NCBI RefSeq assembly: GCF_017491605.1
Contig: NZ_JAFGYY010000002.1
Span: forward strand, 62,001-126,000
Origin: Pseudomonas sp. 30_B
GTDB lineage: Bacteria; Pseudomonadota; Gammaproteobacteria; Pseudomonadales; Pseudomonadaceae
DNA length: 64,000 nt
Direction: 5' to 3'
Shown: positions 14,799-22,881 of the stretch, one piece after another
Numbering within the stretch: the first letter of the stretch is position 1
How the letters are laid out: each line of letters begins with the position of its first letter
Notes under the pieces: model-generated
The model's input: only the letters and a program-made list of their open reading frames with translations
Told to the model about the DNA's origin: nothing
Databases searched by the model: none
Program-made: the position numbers and the translations under genes

Positions 14799-16637
14799 AT
14801 GAATGCCGACCTGATCCTGACCAACGGCCGCTTCCACACGGTCGATCGCGAAAAGCCCAGCGCCACCGCCGTGGCCATTGCCGATGGCAAGTTCATCGCC
14901 GTGGGCACCGACGCCGAAGCCATGGCCCTGCGTGGCGGCGCCACCCGCGTCATCGACCTGAAAGGGCGCACGGTGATTCCCGGTCTCAACGACTCGCACC
15001 TGCACCTGATTCGCGGTGGCCTGAACTACAACCTGGAACTGCGTTGGGAAGGTGTGCCGTCCCTGGCCGACGCCCTGCGCATGCTCAAGGAGCAGGCCCT
15101 GCGCACGCCCTCGCCGCAATGGGTGCGGGTGGTGGGCGGCTGGAACGAATTCCAGTTCGCCGAACGGCGCATGCCGACGATTGAAGAGTTGAACCAGGCG
15201 GCGCCGGACACCCCGGTGTTCGTCCTGCACCTGTATGACCGCGCGCTGCTCAACCGCGCCGCGCTGCGGGTGGTTGGTTACACCAAGGACACGCCGAACC
15301 CGCCCGGCGGCGAGATCGTCCGCGACAGCAACGGCGACCCCACCGGCATGCTGATCGCCCGGCCCAACGCGATGATCCTCTATGCGACCCTGGCCAAGGG
15401 ACCGAAGCTGCCGTTCGAATACCAGGTCAACTCCACCCGCCAGTTCATGCGCGAGCTGAACCGACTGGGCGTCACCAGCGCCATCGATGCCGGCGGCGGT
15501 TTCCAGAACTACCCGGACGACTACCAGGTGATCCAGCAGCTGGAAAAAGACGACCAGCTCACCGTGCGCATCGCCTACAACCTGTTCACCCAGAAGCCCA
15601 AGGAAGAGCTGGCCGACTTCAAGAACTGGACCAGCAGCGTCACCTACGGCCAGGGCAGCGACTTCCTGCGCCACAACGGCGCCGGCGAGATGCTGGTGTT
15701 CTCGGCGGCCGACTTCGAGGACTTCCTCGAACCGCGCCCGGACCTGCCCGGCACCATGGAAGCGGAGCTGGAGCCAGTGGTGCGTCACCTGGTGGAGCAA
15801 CGCTGGCCGTTCCGCCTGCACGCGACCTATGACGAATCCATCTCGCGCATGCTCGACGTGTTCGAGAAGGTCAATCGCGACATTCCGTTCAACGGCCTGC
15901 ACTGGTTCTTCGACCACTGCGAGACCATCTCGCCGAAGAACATCGAGCGGGTGCGGGCGCTGGGCGGCGGCATCGCCATCCAGGACCGCATGGCCTTCCA
16001 GGGCGAGTACTTCGTCGACCGCTACGGCAAGCAGGCCGCCGAGATGACCCCACCGATCAAGCGCATGCTCTCCGAGGGCGTGCCGGTGGGCGCCGGCACT
16101 GACGCCACCCGCGTCTCCAGCTACAACCCCTGGACCTCGCTGTACTGGATGGTCAGCGGCAGGACCGTGGGCGGCATGGCGCTGTACCCCGAGGGCCTGT
16201 CCCGCGCCACCGCGCTGGAGCTGTACACCCACGGCAGCGCCTGGTTCTCCAACGAGCAGGGCCGCAAGGGCATGATCAAGGTGGGCCAGATGGCCGACGT
16301 CGCGGTGCTCTCGGCGGACTACTTCAGCGTGCCGGAGGAGGAGATAAAGACCATCGAGTCGGTGCTCACCGTGGTCGATGGCCGGGTGGTGTTCGGCAGC
16401 GGCGACTTCGAGCGCCAGGCGCCGACCGCGATTCCGGTGCTGCCGGACTGGTCGCCGGTGGCCAAGGTGCCGGGGCACTGGCGACCGCAGGCGCCGCTGC
16501 AACGCGCCGTGCACCAGTGCGCCGGCTCCTGCGGCGTGCATGGCCACAGCCATGAGCGGGCACGGCAGTCGAGCGTGCCGGTGAGTGACTTCCAGGGCTT
16601 CTGGGGCGCCTTCGGCTGTTCCTGTTTCGCCTTCTGA
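14799..16637 (+). CDS. YtcJ-type metal-dependent amidohydrolase
   Basis: 612 residues from ATG 14799, which follows AAGAGGAG; a longer open frame upstream overlaps the ABM gene and is not used. The amidohydrolase pattern is clear: an N-terminal beta-sandwich (ADLILTNGRFHTVD), then PGLNDSHLHL with H67 and H69 as metal ligands, and GTDATR near residue 430 with the catalytic aspartate. The final 60 residues are unusual: a Cys/His-rich stretch (CAGSCGVHGHSHE) and a terminal GCSCFAF. YtcJ-like enzymes hydrolyse amides, formamides or cyclic amides, and no substrate can be assigned here. A terminator follows at 16648. Confidence 0.88.
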   Translation: MNADLILTNGRFHTVDREKPSATAVAIADGKFIAVGTDAEAMALRGGATRVIDLKGRTVIPGLNDSHLHLIRGGLNYNLELRWEGVPSLADALRMLKEQALRTPSPQWVRVVGGWNEFQFAERRMPTIEELNQAAPDTPVFVLHLYDRALLNRAALRVVGYTKDTPNPPGGEIVRDSNGDPTGMLIARPNAMILYATLAKGPKLPFEYQVNSTRQFMRELNRLGVTSAIDAGGGFQNYPDDYQVIQQLEKDDQLTVRIAYNLFTQKPKEELADFKNWTSSVTYGQGSDFLRHNGAGEMLVFSAADFEDFLEPRPDLPGTMEAELEPVVRHLVEQRWPFRLHATYDESISRMLDVFEKVNRDIPFNGLHWFFDHCETISPKNIERVRALGGGIAIQDRMAFQGEYFVDRYGKQAAEMTPPIKRMLSEGVPVGAGTDATRVSSYNPWTSLYWMVSGRTVGGMALYPEGLSRATALELYTHGSAWFSNEQGRKGMIKVGQMADVAVLSADYFSVPEEEIKTIESVLTVVDGRVVFGSGDFERQAPTAIPVLPDWSPVAKVPGHWRPQAPLQRAVHQCAGSCGVHGHSHERARQSSVPVSDFQGFWGAFGCSCFAF

Positions 16638-16647
16638 TGATGACTCT

Positions 16648-16676
16648 GCGCGGGCCTCAGGGCCCGCGCTTTCCTT
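16648..16676 (+). terminator. Intrinsic terminator after the amidohydrolase
   Basis: Perfect GCGCGGGCC / GGCCCGCGC stem with a TCAG loop, followed by a T-rich TTTCCTTCCTTTT stretch. It ends the ycaC operon and faces a converging LysR gene. Confidence 0.85.
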
Positions 16677-16775
16677 CCTTTTGCGCACTTCTCACAGACC
16701 AGCCGTCATGGCCGCGACGAGCAGCCCGGCGCCGATGTCGACCGGCGAGTCCCCACGCATCCTCCAGTCCAGGCC

Positions 16776-17702
16776 CTAGCGGTGCGTCGGCTCGAACGGC
16801 GCGCAGCCGATGTCGCGGCAGGCCAGGTTCTCGCCGCTGAACTGCGCCGCATCCTGGTCGAAGATGTCGCGCAGCCAGTCGCTCACCGCCTGGAAGCGGC
16901 CGATGCGGCCGGCGTCGCGGTGGCTGAGCAGCCAGATTTCCCGCGCCACCACCGGGCCGGTCAGGCGCACCAGACCGTTGCGCTCGCCGAGGATGCACGG
17001 CAGCAGGGCCATGCCCAGGCCGGTTTCGCAGGCGTGGGTGAGGGTGGTCACGCTGCTGGCGCGCAGCGCATAGCTGGCGCTGGGGGCGAAGTGACGCAGC
17101 CACTGCATTTCCGGGGTGTCGTCCAGCTCTTCGCCATAGGCCAGCCAGGGCTGCTGCGGCCAGTCCTGCGGCGGCAGCTCGGCGAGCGCCGTGGCGGCGT
17201 ATACCGAGAAACCGATGTCGGCGACCTTGCGCATCACCAGTGCGGCATCCTCCTGCGGGCGCGCCAGGCGCAGTGCGAAGTCGGCCTCGCGGCGGGTGAA
17301 GGACAGCGAGCGGTTGGCCGGGACCAGTTGCAGTTGCAGGTTCGGGTAGGTGCGCGCCAGCTGCGGCATGTGCTGCACCAGCCAGTGGCTGAACAGGAAG
17401 TCGATCGACGTCAGGCGCACCGAGCCGGTGATGGCGCTGGCTTCGTTGCGGGTCTCCAGCAGCATGCTCTGCACGTCGCCGAGGATGCGCTCGCCGTAGG
17501 CGAGGAAGGCCTCGCCGGCGTCGGTGGGCTTGTAGCCGGCGTTGTCGCGGATGAACAGGCGCGTCTGCAGTGACGTTTCGGCCGCCACCAGGCGCCGGCT
17601 CATGGTCGAGGGATCGACGCCGAGCGCGCGGCCGGCGGCGCTCAGGCTGCCGTGGCGGGCCAGGGCGAGCAGGATCGGGATGTCGTTCCAGTCGAAGTTC
17701 AT
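16776..17702 (-). CDS. LysR-family transcriptional regulator
   Basis: 308 residues: an N-terminal winged helix-turn-helix (residues 1-60, with ARHGSLSAAGRALGVDPSTMSRRLVAAE in pieces) and a C-terminal LysR substrate-binding domain from about 90. The start follows the stop of the upstream isochorismatase-like gene by 28 bp, so the two are co-transcribed, which is unusual because LysR genes are more often divergent from their targets. The converging ycaC-ABM-amidohydrolase operon is a possible second target. The ligand is unknown. Confidence 0.88.
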   Translation of the reverse strand: MNFDWNDIPILLALARHGSLSAAGRALGVDPSTMSRRLVAAETSLQTRLFIRDNAGYKPTDAGEAFLAYGERILGDVQSMLLETRNEASAITGSVRLTSIDFLFSHWLVQHMPQLARTYPNLQLQLVPANRSLSFTRREADFALRLARPQEDAALVMRKVADIGFSVYAATALAELPPQDWPQQPWLAYGEELDDTPEMQWLRHFAPSASYALRASSVTTLTHACETGLGMALLPCILGERNGLVRLTGPVVAREIWLLSHRDAGRIGRFQAVSDWLRDIFDQDAAQFSGENLACRDIGCAPFEPTHR

Positions 17703-17730
17703 GGCGTTCTCCCGGCGATACGCCTGCTGA

Positions 17731-18258
17731 TCAGAAGCGCACGTCGGCGGCGGAGATGACCTGGGCGCGCTGGCCGAAGCTGCTGATGCTGCCCAGCACG
17801 GCGTTGTGGTGGGCGCTGATCTGTGCGGCGCTGAGCACGGCGTTGTCCACGGTGGAGTGGGCGTCGCGCACCAGGGTTACTGCATAACCCTGGGCGAGGG
17901 CGCGGCGGGTGGTGGTGTCGACGCAGTAGTCGCTCTGCAGGCCGCAGATCACCAGGTGCCCGATATCGCGCGCCTGCAGCAGGTCGGCCAGCTCGGTGCG
18001 CAGGAAGGAGTCCGGGGTGGTCTTGCGGACCTTGAGGTCGCCTTCGCCGGTCAGCAGGCGCGGCTCCAGTTGCCAGGCTTCGCTCTGGTAGGGCAGGTCG
18101 CTGTCTTCGTGCTGGATCAGCACCACCGGCACGCCGGCCTCGCGTGCCGCACGGCTCATGCCGTTGATGCGCTGCAGCACGTTGTCGATATCGAAGCAGG
18201 GGTTGCTGCCGGAGCAGAGGTCGGACTGTACGTCGATGATCAGCAGGGCGGTGTTCAT
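17731..18258 (-). CDS. Isochorismatase-family cysteine hydrolase
   Basis: 175 residues from ATG 18256-18258; an upstream ATG at 18378 gives an N-terminal extension without family resemblance and lies in a hairpin, so I rejected it. The catalytic triad is visible: D9 (LLIIDVQ), K79 (VRKTTPDSF) and C112 (GLQSDYCVDTT). The family hydrolyses amides or vinyl ethers (nicotinamidase, N-carbamoylsarcosine amidase, isochorismatase). It is in an apparent operon with the LysR gene downstream and is the second isochorismatase-like gene in 5 kb. Confidence 0.87.
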   Translation of the reverse strand: MNTALLIIDVQSDLCSGSNPCFDIDNVLQRINGMSRAAREAGVPVVLIQHEDSDLPYQSEAWQLEPRLLTGEGDLKVRKTTPDSFLRTELADLLQARDIGHLVICGLQSDYCVDTTTRRALAQGYAVTLVRDAHSTVDNAVLSAAQISAHHNAVLGSISSFGQRAQVISAADVRF

Positions 18259-18343
18259 GGGGAATCCTGAAGGTCTGAAAAGGGCGACCGCAGGATGGTA
18301 GCTGCCCGCGCTGACCGGGCCAATGCTGGCGATGGTTTCGCGG

Positions 18344-18378
18344 GTGCATCGCTCCCGCGCGGGGCGGGAGCGATGCAC
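18344..18378. terminator. 15-bp perfect hairpin after the SDR gene
   Basis: GTGCATCGCTCCCGC pairs perfectly with GCGGGAGCGATGCAC around a GCGGG loop, three bases past the SDR stop codon. There is no T-run in the direction of SDR transcription, so it may stabilise an RNA end or be a REP-like repeat rather than a classic terminator. Confidence 0.6.
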
Positions 18379-18381
18379 GGC

Positions 18382-19140
18382 TCAGAGGAACATGCCGCCC
18401 GAGGCTTCCACGCGCTGGCCGTTGATCCAGCGGCTACCGTCGGAGAACAGCGCGGCGATGGCGCCGCCGATATCGTCCGGCAGGCCGACGCGGCCCAGGG
18501 CGGTGTTGCTGGCGATCTGCCGGTTGATCTCGGCGTTGTCGCGCACCAGGCCGCCACCGAAGTCGGTCTCGATGGCGCCGGGGGCGATGATGTTGACGCC
18601 GATGCCGCGCGCGCCCAGTTCCTTGGCCTGGTATTTGGTCAGCACTTCCATTGCGCCCTTCATGGCCGCGTAGGCGGCGTAGCCGGGCAGGGCGAAGCGG
18701 GTCAGGCCGGTGGAGACGTTGAGGATGCGCCCACCGTCTTTAATCAGCGGCAGCAGCTTCTGGGTGAGGAAGAAGGGGCCCTTGAGCTGGATGTTCAGCA
18801 ACTGGTCGAACTGCGCCTCGGTGGTCTCGGCGAAGGCGGCGTGGATGCCGATGCCGGCGTTGTTCAGCAGGAAGTCGAAGCGCTCACGGCCGAAGGTGCT
18901 GCGCAAGCCGTCGCGGACTTGCTGGGCGAAGGCGTCGAAGCTGGCGCTGTCGGCCACGTCCAGCGGCAGCATCAGGGCGCGGCCGCCGTGCTGTTCGATC
19001 TCGGCGACCACTGCGCGGGCTTCGTCGGCTTGGCTGCGGTAGGTGCCGATGATGTCGATGCCGGCAGCGGCGAGGTGCAGGGCGGCGTTGCGGCCGAGGC
19101 CACGGCTGGCACCGGTGATGAGGGCGATCTTGCGGGTCAT
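18382..19140 (-). CDS. Short-chain dehydrogenase/reductase (SDR)
   Basis: 252 residues, a classical SDR. The cofactor loop GASRGLG is at 10-16, NNAG near 93-96, and the catalytic set is S143, Y157 and K161 (YAAMK). The first strand followed by TYRS (33-36) instead of an acidic residue favours NADPH. It is divergent from a LysR regulator, and the 164-bp gap holds four 12-bp direct repeats, so the SDR is the likely target of that regulator. The substrate is unknown; the family includes 3-oxoacyl reductases and aldehyde/ketone reductases. Confidence 0.88.
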   Translation of the reverse strand: MTRKIALITGASRGLGRNAALHLAAAGIDIIGTYRSQADEARAVVAEIEQHGGRALMLPLDVADSASFDAFAQQVRDGLRSTFGRERFDFLLNNAGIGIHAAFAETTEAQFDQLLNIQLKGPFFLTQKLLPLIKDGGRILNVSTGLTRFALPGYAAYAAMKGAMEVLTKYQAKELGARGIGVNIIAPGAIETDFGGGLVRDNAEINRQIASNTALGRVGLPDDIGGAIAALFSDGSRWINGQRVEASGGMFL

Positions 19141-19239
19141 GGCGAAGCTCCGGTTGGGGTGGGGATGGAGAGAGCTTATTGTTCGTCGCCGTGGTGATAA
19201 ATCTGCTGGTTTCGGAAATACTGGTCGGAGCTTCCGAAT

Positions 19240-19287
19240 AATAGTTCGAGCAATAGTTCGAGCAATAGTCCGAGAAATAGCCCGAAC
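19240..19287. repeat. Four tandem 12-bp repeats in the SDR-LysR divergent promoter
   Basis: Units at 19240, 19252, 19264 and 19276: AATAGTTCGAGC twice, then AATAGTCCGAGA and AATAGCCCGAAC. They lie 18 bp before the LysR start codon. The period of just over one helical turn would place a protein on nearly the same DNA face at each unit. Confidence 0.85.
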
Positions 19288-19304
19288 AGGAGCGACCCAC
19301 CGCC

Positions 19305-20255
19305 ATGATCCGTCCCGAGCTGCTGCGCACCTTCGTCCGCGTCACCGAACTGGCCAGCTTCACCCAGGCCGGCGAACAGCTCGGCCTGCCGCGTTCCACG
19401 GTGTCCGAGCACATCCAGTCTCTCGAAACCCAGCTCGGCACCCGTCTGCTGCAGCGCACCACGCGCAAGGTCACGGCAACCCAGGACGGTCTGGTGCTCT
19501 ACGAACGCAGCAAGGACATGCTGGCCCAGCTGGACGAATTGCAGGGCCTGTTCCGACAACAGGACGAGGCACTGACCGGGCGGCTGCGGGTAGACATGCC
19601 GACGGTGATGGCGCGCAAGCTGGTGATGCCGCGCCTGGGCGAATTCCTCGCGCGGCATCCGGCGCTGGAGCTGGAGGTGAGCTGCACCGACCGCCGTGTC
19701 GACCTGGTGCGCGAAGGCTTCGACTGCGTGGTGCGGGTCGGTGCGGTCAACGATCCGTCGCTGGTGGCGCGCCTGCTGGGTCGCTCGCCCCAGGTCACCT
19801 GCGCCAGTCCCGCGTACCTGGCGACCCATGGCGTGCCGCAGAGTCTTGCCGACCTGGCGGGGCACCGGCTGATCCATTACGTCAGTGTGCTGGGCGCGCG
19901 ACCGGTGGGCTTCGAATACCTGCACAACGGCGAGACCTGCAGCCTGCCGATGGCCGGGGCGTTGTCAGTGAACAATGCCGAGGCCTACGAAAGCGCCTGC
20001 ATGGGCGGGCTCGGGCTGATCCAGGTGCCGCTGCATGGCGTGCAGGACGACCTGGAGGCCGGGCGTCTGGTGCAGGTGCTGGAGTCGGTGCCGCTGCCGC
20101 CCATGGACATTTCGCTGCTCTACGCCCATCGCCATCTGCCGCAGCGGGTGCGGGTGTTCATGCACTGGTTGACGCAGTTGCTGGGCGAGCCCGATGTGCT
20201 GGGCTCGCACTGGCTACCCGACCGGTCGTCCGGCGTTGCGGGAAAGTCAGCCTAG
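19305..20255 (+). CDS. LysR-family transcriptional regulator
   Basis: 316 residues: N-terminal winged helix-turn-helix (TFVRVTELASFTQAGEQLGL then RSTVSEHIQSLE) and a C-terminal substrate-binding domain with the RVGAVNDPSLVARLLG segment typical of the LysR subgroup regulating dehydrogenases and efflux. It is transcribed divergently from the SDR gene. The 12-bp direct repeats before it are candidates for its binding region, although canonical LysR sites are T-N11-A dyads. It also precedes two VOC genes on the same strand. Confidence 0.9.
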   Translation: MIRPELLRTFVRVTELASFTQAGEQLGLPRSTVSEHIQSLETQLGTRLLQRTTRKVTATQDGLVLYERSKDMLAQLDELQGLFRQQDEALTGRLRVDMPTVMARKLVMPRLGEFLARHPALELEVSCTDRRVDLVREGFDCVVRVGAVNDPSLVARLLGRSPQVTCASPAYLATHGVPQSLADLAGHRLIHYVSVLGARPVGFEYLHNGETCSLPMAGALSVNNAEAYESACMGGLGLIQVPLHGVQDDLEAGRLVQVLESVPLPPMDISLLYAHRHLPQRVRVFMHWLTQLLGEPDVLGSHWLPDRSSGVAGKSA

Positions 20256-20334
20256 ACTTGTCGATTCCCTCGTCGCCCAGGCGACCAAGCTGCATGCCGG
20301 TCATGCCGACCGCGCCAGAATCAGGAGACTCACC

Positions 20335-20835
20335 ATGTCCAGCCTGCAACGCATCAGCCCCTGCCTGTGGTTCAACGGCAAGGCCAAGGAGGCCGCCGAG
20401 TTCTACACCGGCATCTTCCCCCATTCGCGGATCGTCCAGACCAGCTATTACCCCGAGGCAGAGAAGGACCGCCACGGCGGCGAGCCCGGCTCGGTGCTGA
20501 CGGTTGAGTTCGTGCTCGATGGCCAGACGTTCATTGCCCTGAACGGCGGGCCCGCCTTCACCTTCAACGAGGCAATCTCGCTGCAGGTGTTCTGCGACAG
20601 CCAGAAGGAGATCGACCACTTCTGGGACAAGCTCTCCGCCGGCGGGCCTGAGGAATCGCAGATGTGCGGCTGGCTGAAGGATCGCTTCGGGGTGTCCTGG
20701 CAGATCTGCCCGCGGCATGTCGGCGACATGGTGGCCGACCCCGACCCGGTGAAGGCTTCGCGCACCCTGCAGGCGGTGATGGGGATGAAGAAGCTCGACA
20801 TGGCGGCCATCGAGCGCGCCCACGCCGGGCACTGA
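20335..20835 (+). CDS. VOC-family protein, PhnB / 3-demethylubiquinone methyltransferase-like
   Basis: 166 residues. ISPCLWFNGKAKEAAEFY at the N-terminus is the hallmark of the PhnB-like group within the vicinal oxygen chelate superfamily; two beta-alpha-beta-beta-beta modules follow, ending FGVSWQICPR. Members are frequently annotated as 3-demethylubiquinone-9 3-methyltransferase, but no methyltransferase fold is present and the true role is unknown. The start ATG at 20335 follows CAGGAG. Confidence 0.87.
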   Translation: MSSLQRISPCLWFNGKAKEAAEFYTGIFPHSRIVQTSYYPEAEKDRHGGEPGSVLTVEFVLDGQTFIALNGGPAFTFNEAISLQVFCDSQKEIDHFWDKLSAGGPEESQMCGWLKDRFGVSWQICPRHVGDMVADPDPVKASRTLQAVMGMKKLDMAAIERAHAGH

Positions 20836-20928
20836 CGTCCGTCCGGGCGCCGTCGATGCCGGGCGGCGCGTGGCTATAGTTCAGGACGGGGTGTGAGCCG
20901 CCAGGCCGCCGCAGCGAGGATTTCAGCG

Positions 20929-21318
20929 ATGTTCAGCCACATCACCGTCGGCACCGCCGACCTGCAGCGGGCCATCGCGTTCTACCAGCGCATCCTCGAG
21001 CCCCTGGGCATCGGCCTGCTGGCGCACCGGCACAACCCGGAGCGCGCGGTGTTCACCCATCCGGACAGCGACATCGCGTTCTGCGTGTACGTGCCCATCG
21101 ACGCGCGCCCGGCCAGGGTCGGCAATGGCAGCCTGGTGGCGTTCGAGGCGCGCACCCGCGCGCAGGTGGATGCCTTGCACCGGCGTGCGCTGGAGCTGGG
21201 CGGCGTCGACGAAGGTGGGCCGGGGCTGCGCCTGAATTATTCGCCGACCTACTACGGCGCCTATGTGCGTGACCTGGACGGCAACAAGCTGTGTTGCGTC
21301 TGTCACCTGGAAGAGTGA
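20929..21318 (+). CDS. VOC-family (glyoxalase-like) protein
   Basis: 129 residues with a glyoxalase/bleomycin-resistance-type fold: FSHITVGTADLQRAIAFY at the N-terminus and a C-terminal YGAYVRDLDGNKLCCVCH, where DLDGNK is the usual metal-proximal turn. I chose ATG 20929, preceded by GAGGA eight bases upstream, over the GTG at 20893. The substrate is unknown. It converges on the SH3-domain gene. Confidence 0.86.
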   Translation: MFSHITVGTADLQRAIAFYQRILEPLGIGLLAHRHNPERAVFTHPDSDIAFCVYVPIDARPARVGNGSLVAFEARTRAQVDALHRRALELGGVDEGGPGLRLNYSPTYYGAYVRDLDGNKLCCVCHLEE

Positions 21319-21367
21319 AAAGCGGCGACCACCCGCGGATGGCGCGGGTAGTGAAGCCGGGAACGGA

Positions 21368-22036
21368 TCAGATCCACTGGTCGTTGCGCTTGCGGCGTAC
21401 GCGCAGCAGGGTCGGCAGGATCAGGCCGGCCAGCAGCCCGGCGCCGGCAATGCTGCCGCCGTAGGCCATGTAGCGCATCAGCACCTGCTTGTTCTCGTCG
21501 CCCAGTTGCGCCTGCACCGCGCGCAGGTCGGAGCGCGCCTGACTCAGCTCCTTGTCCAGCGAGGTGCGTGCGGCCTGCAGTTCGTCGATCAGTTTCTTGC
21601 GCGTGTCCAGGGTTTCCTGCATGCCTTGCACGCGGGTCTTCCAGCTGTCGTTGATGCCGTCGAGCTGGCTGCTCAGCTCGGCCACCTTCTGCTCCAGTTG
21701 CGGCAGGCGCTCGGCCTGGCCGGGCTTGTCCTGCAGGTCGCGGCTGGGAATCCACACCGTGTTGCCGCTCTCGCTGCGCACCTGGCTGTAGTCGCCCTGG
21801 GTGCTCACCAGCTCGACCTTCTGCCCGGAGACGAGGGTGCCGACAATGCGGTAGCCGTCGGTCGGGCCGCTGCGCACGTAGGTGGTCAGGCTGTCGTTCA
21901 CCCAGCGGCTGTTACCGGGCGCCTCCTCGGCCAGGACCGGCAGCGTGGTCACCAGCAGGCCACCGAGCAGGCAGGCGCCCAGGGCACGGGTCTGGAGGGA
22001 GGAAACACGGAGAGCGAGCGGGCGAGTCAGGGACAT
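21368..22036 (-). CDS. Bacterial SH3-domain protein with signal peptide and C-terminal membrane anchor (TIGR04211 type)
   Basis: 222 residues: signal peptide to about residue 36 (ALGACLLGGLLVTTLPVLA, then EEAP), an SH3b domain (about 44-104, with YVRSGPTDGYRIVGTL), a coiled coil (about 108-180) and a C-terminal transmembrane helix (about 191-210) with a basic tail. This is the layout of the TIGR04211/YgiM family, periplasmic proteins anchored in the inner membrane, with a suspected envelope role. The gene stands alone, with a 246-bp gap to the thioredoxin-like gene downstream. Confidence 0.9.
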   Translation of the reverse strand: MSLTRPLALRVSSLQTRALGACLLGGLLVTTLPVLAEEAPGNSRWVNDSLTTYVRSGPTDGYRIVGTLVSGQKVELVSTQGDYSQVRSESGNTVWIPSRDLQDKPGQAERLPQLEQKVAELSSQLDGINDSWKTRVQGMQETLDTRKKLIDELQAARTSLDKELSQARSDLRAVQAQLGDENKQVLMRYMAYGGSIAGAGLLAGLILPTLLRVRRKRNDQWI

Positions 22037-22282
22037 GGTTCATCTTCACATGGCGATAGGAACAAACCCGGCAAGCGGGAGTGAAAACGACGGCCCGGAA
22101 AGTTGTTATGAACAGGGCGGGAATTGACGCGATCCTGCGTCAAATGGCCAAGTGCCATGCGTCCCGCCCAGGTGGGCCGACAGCTGACAGACAGCCGAGA
22201 GGCGCCAGGAGTTCACTGGGTGGCGAAGCGGGGGATGGGCGGCTGTCCGCGAACGGGACAGCCGGGAGCCGAGGTGCGGGGA

Positions 22283-22795
22283 TCAGGCGCGGCCTTCGGC
22301 GGCTTCGATGATGTCCAGCAGGTCGGTCAGGGTGTCTTCCAGGTATTGCCCGGCGCGGTAGTCCGGCTTCAGCGCATCGCCGCCGTCTATGACCACCTGC
22401 GGGCGTTCGATGAAACGGCCGACCAGCCCGAAGCGCTCATCCAGCACCGCCACCACCGGGATCGGGATGCGATCGAGCGCCAGCCGTTCGCGCAGGTCGT
22501 CCTCGGCGCGGCCCTTGGTGATCACCGCGAGGTCGATGAGCGGCTGGGTGCGTTGCAGATAGTCCATCACGGTGACGTTGATCTGGCAGTCCGGGCACCA
22601 CATTTCGCCGGCCACCAGCAGGTGATAGCGCCGCGACACGGCCTGGATGCGCTGGCGGGTGGCGGCGCTGACGGCATCGGCTGCGGTCAGTCTGGCCTGT
22701 ACCACGCGCACTCCAGTGATCTCGTCCAGCAGTCCGTGGGCGACGAAGGCATCGAAGCCTTCACCGATGGAGAAAAGTTCCTCGTAGGAGGCCAT
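22283..22795 (-). CDS. Thioredoxin-family protein with CPDC active site
   Basis: 170 residues from ATG 22793-22795; the open frame extends far upstream through the GST gene out of frame and is a shadow there. The active-site motif is WCPDC at residues 66-70, in the thioredoxin fold with IPVVAVLDE (near 112-120) supplying the cis-proline loop. Such CPDC proteins (thioredoxin_9 type) usually act as cytoplasmic disulfide reductases. No signal peptide. It lies 86 bp downstream of a glutathione S-transferase gene on the same strand, suggesting a shared thiol-related role. Confidence 0.85.
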   Translation of the reverse strand: MASYEELFSIGEGFDAFVAHGLLDEITGVRVVQARLTAADAVSAATRQRIQAVSRRYHLLVAGEMWCPDCQINVTVMDYLQRTQPLIDLAVITKGRAEDDLRERLALDRIPIPVVAVLDERFGLVGRFIERPQVVIDGGDALKPDYRAGQYLEDTLTDLLDIIEAAEGRA

Positions 22796-22881
22796 GGGCG
22801 TTTCTCTTGCAGACGGGGGAACCGGCATCCCAGCAGAATTGCCGGGCGAGGGCAACCACGTGACGGTCGGAGCGCCGGCCG

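Noticed and set aside
14766..16688. 640-codon minus-strand ORF opposite the amidohydrolase
   Set aside because: Antisense shadow; the opposite strand has metal-ligand motifs and an operon context.
17731..18378. Longer form of the isochorismatase-like gene starting at 18378
   Set aside because: The extra 40 residues cross the 15-bp hairpin and carry no family resemblance; ATG 18258 begins at the conserved first strand.
19240..19287. Tandem repeats considered as a CRISPR array
   Set aside because: Units of 12 bp without spacers; no cas genes in the window.
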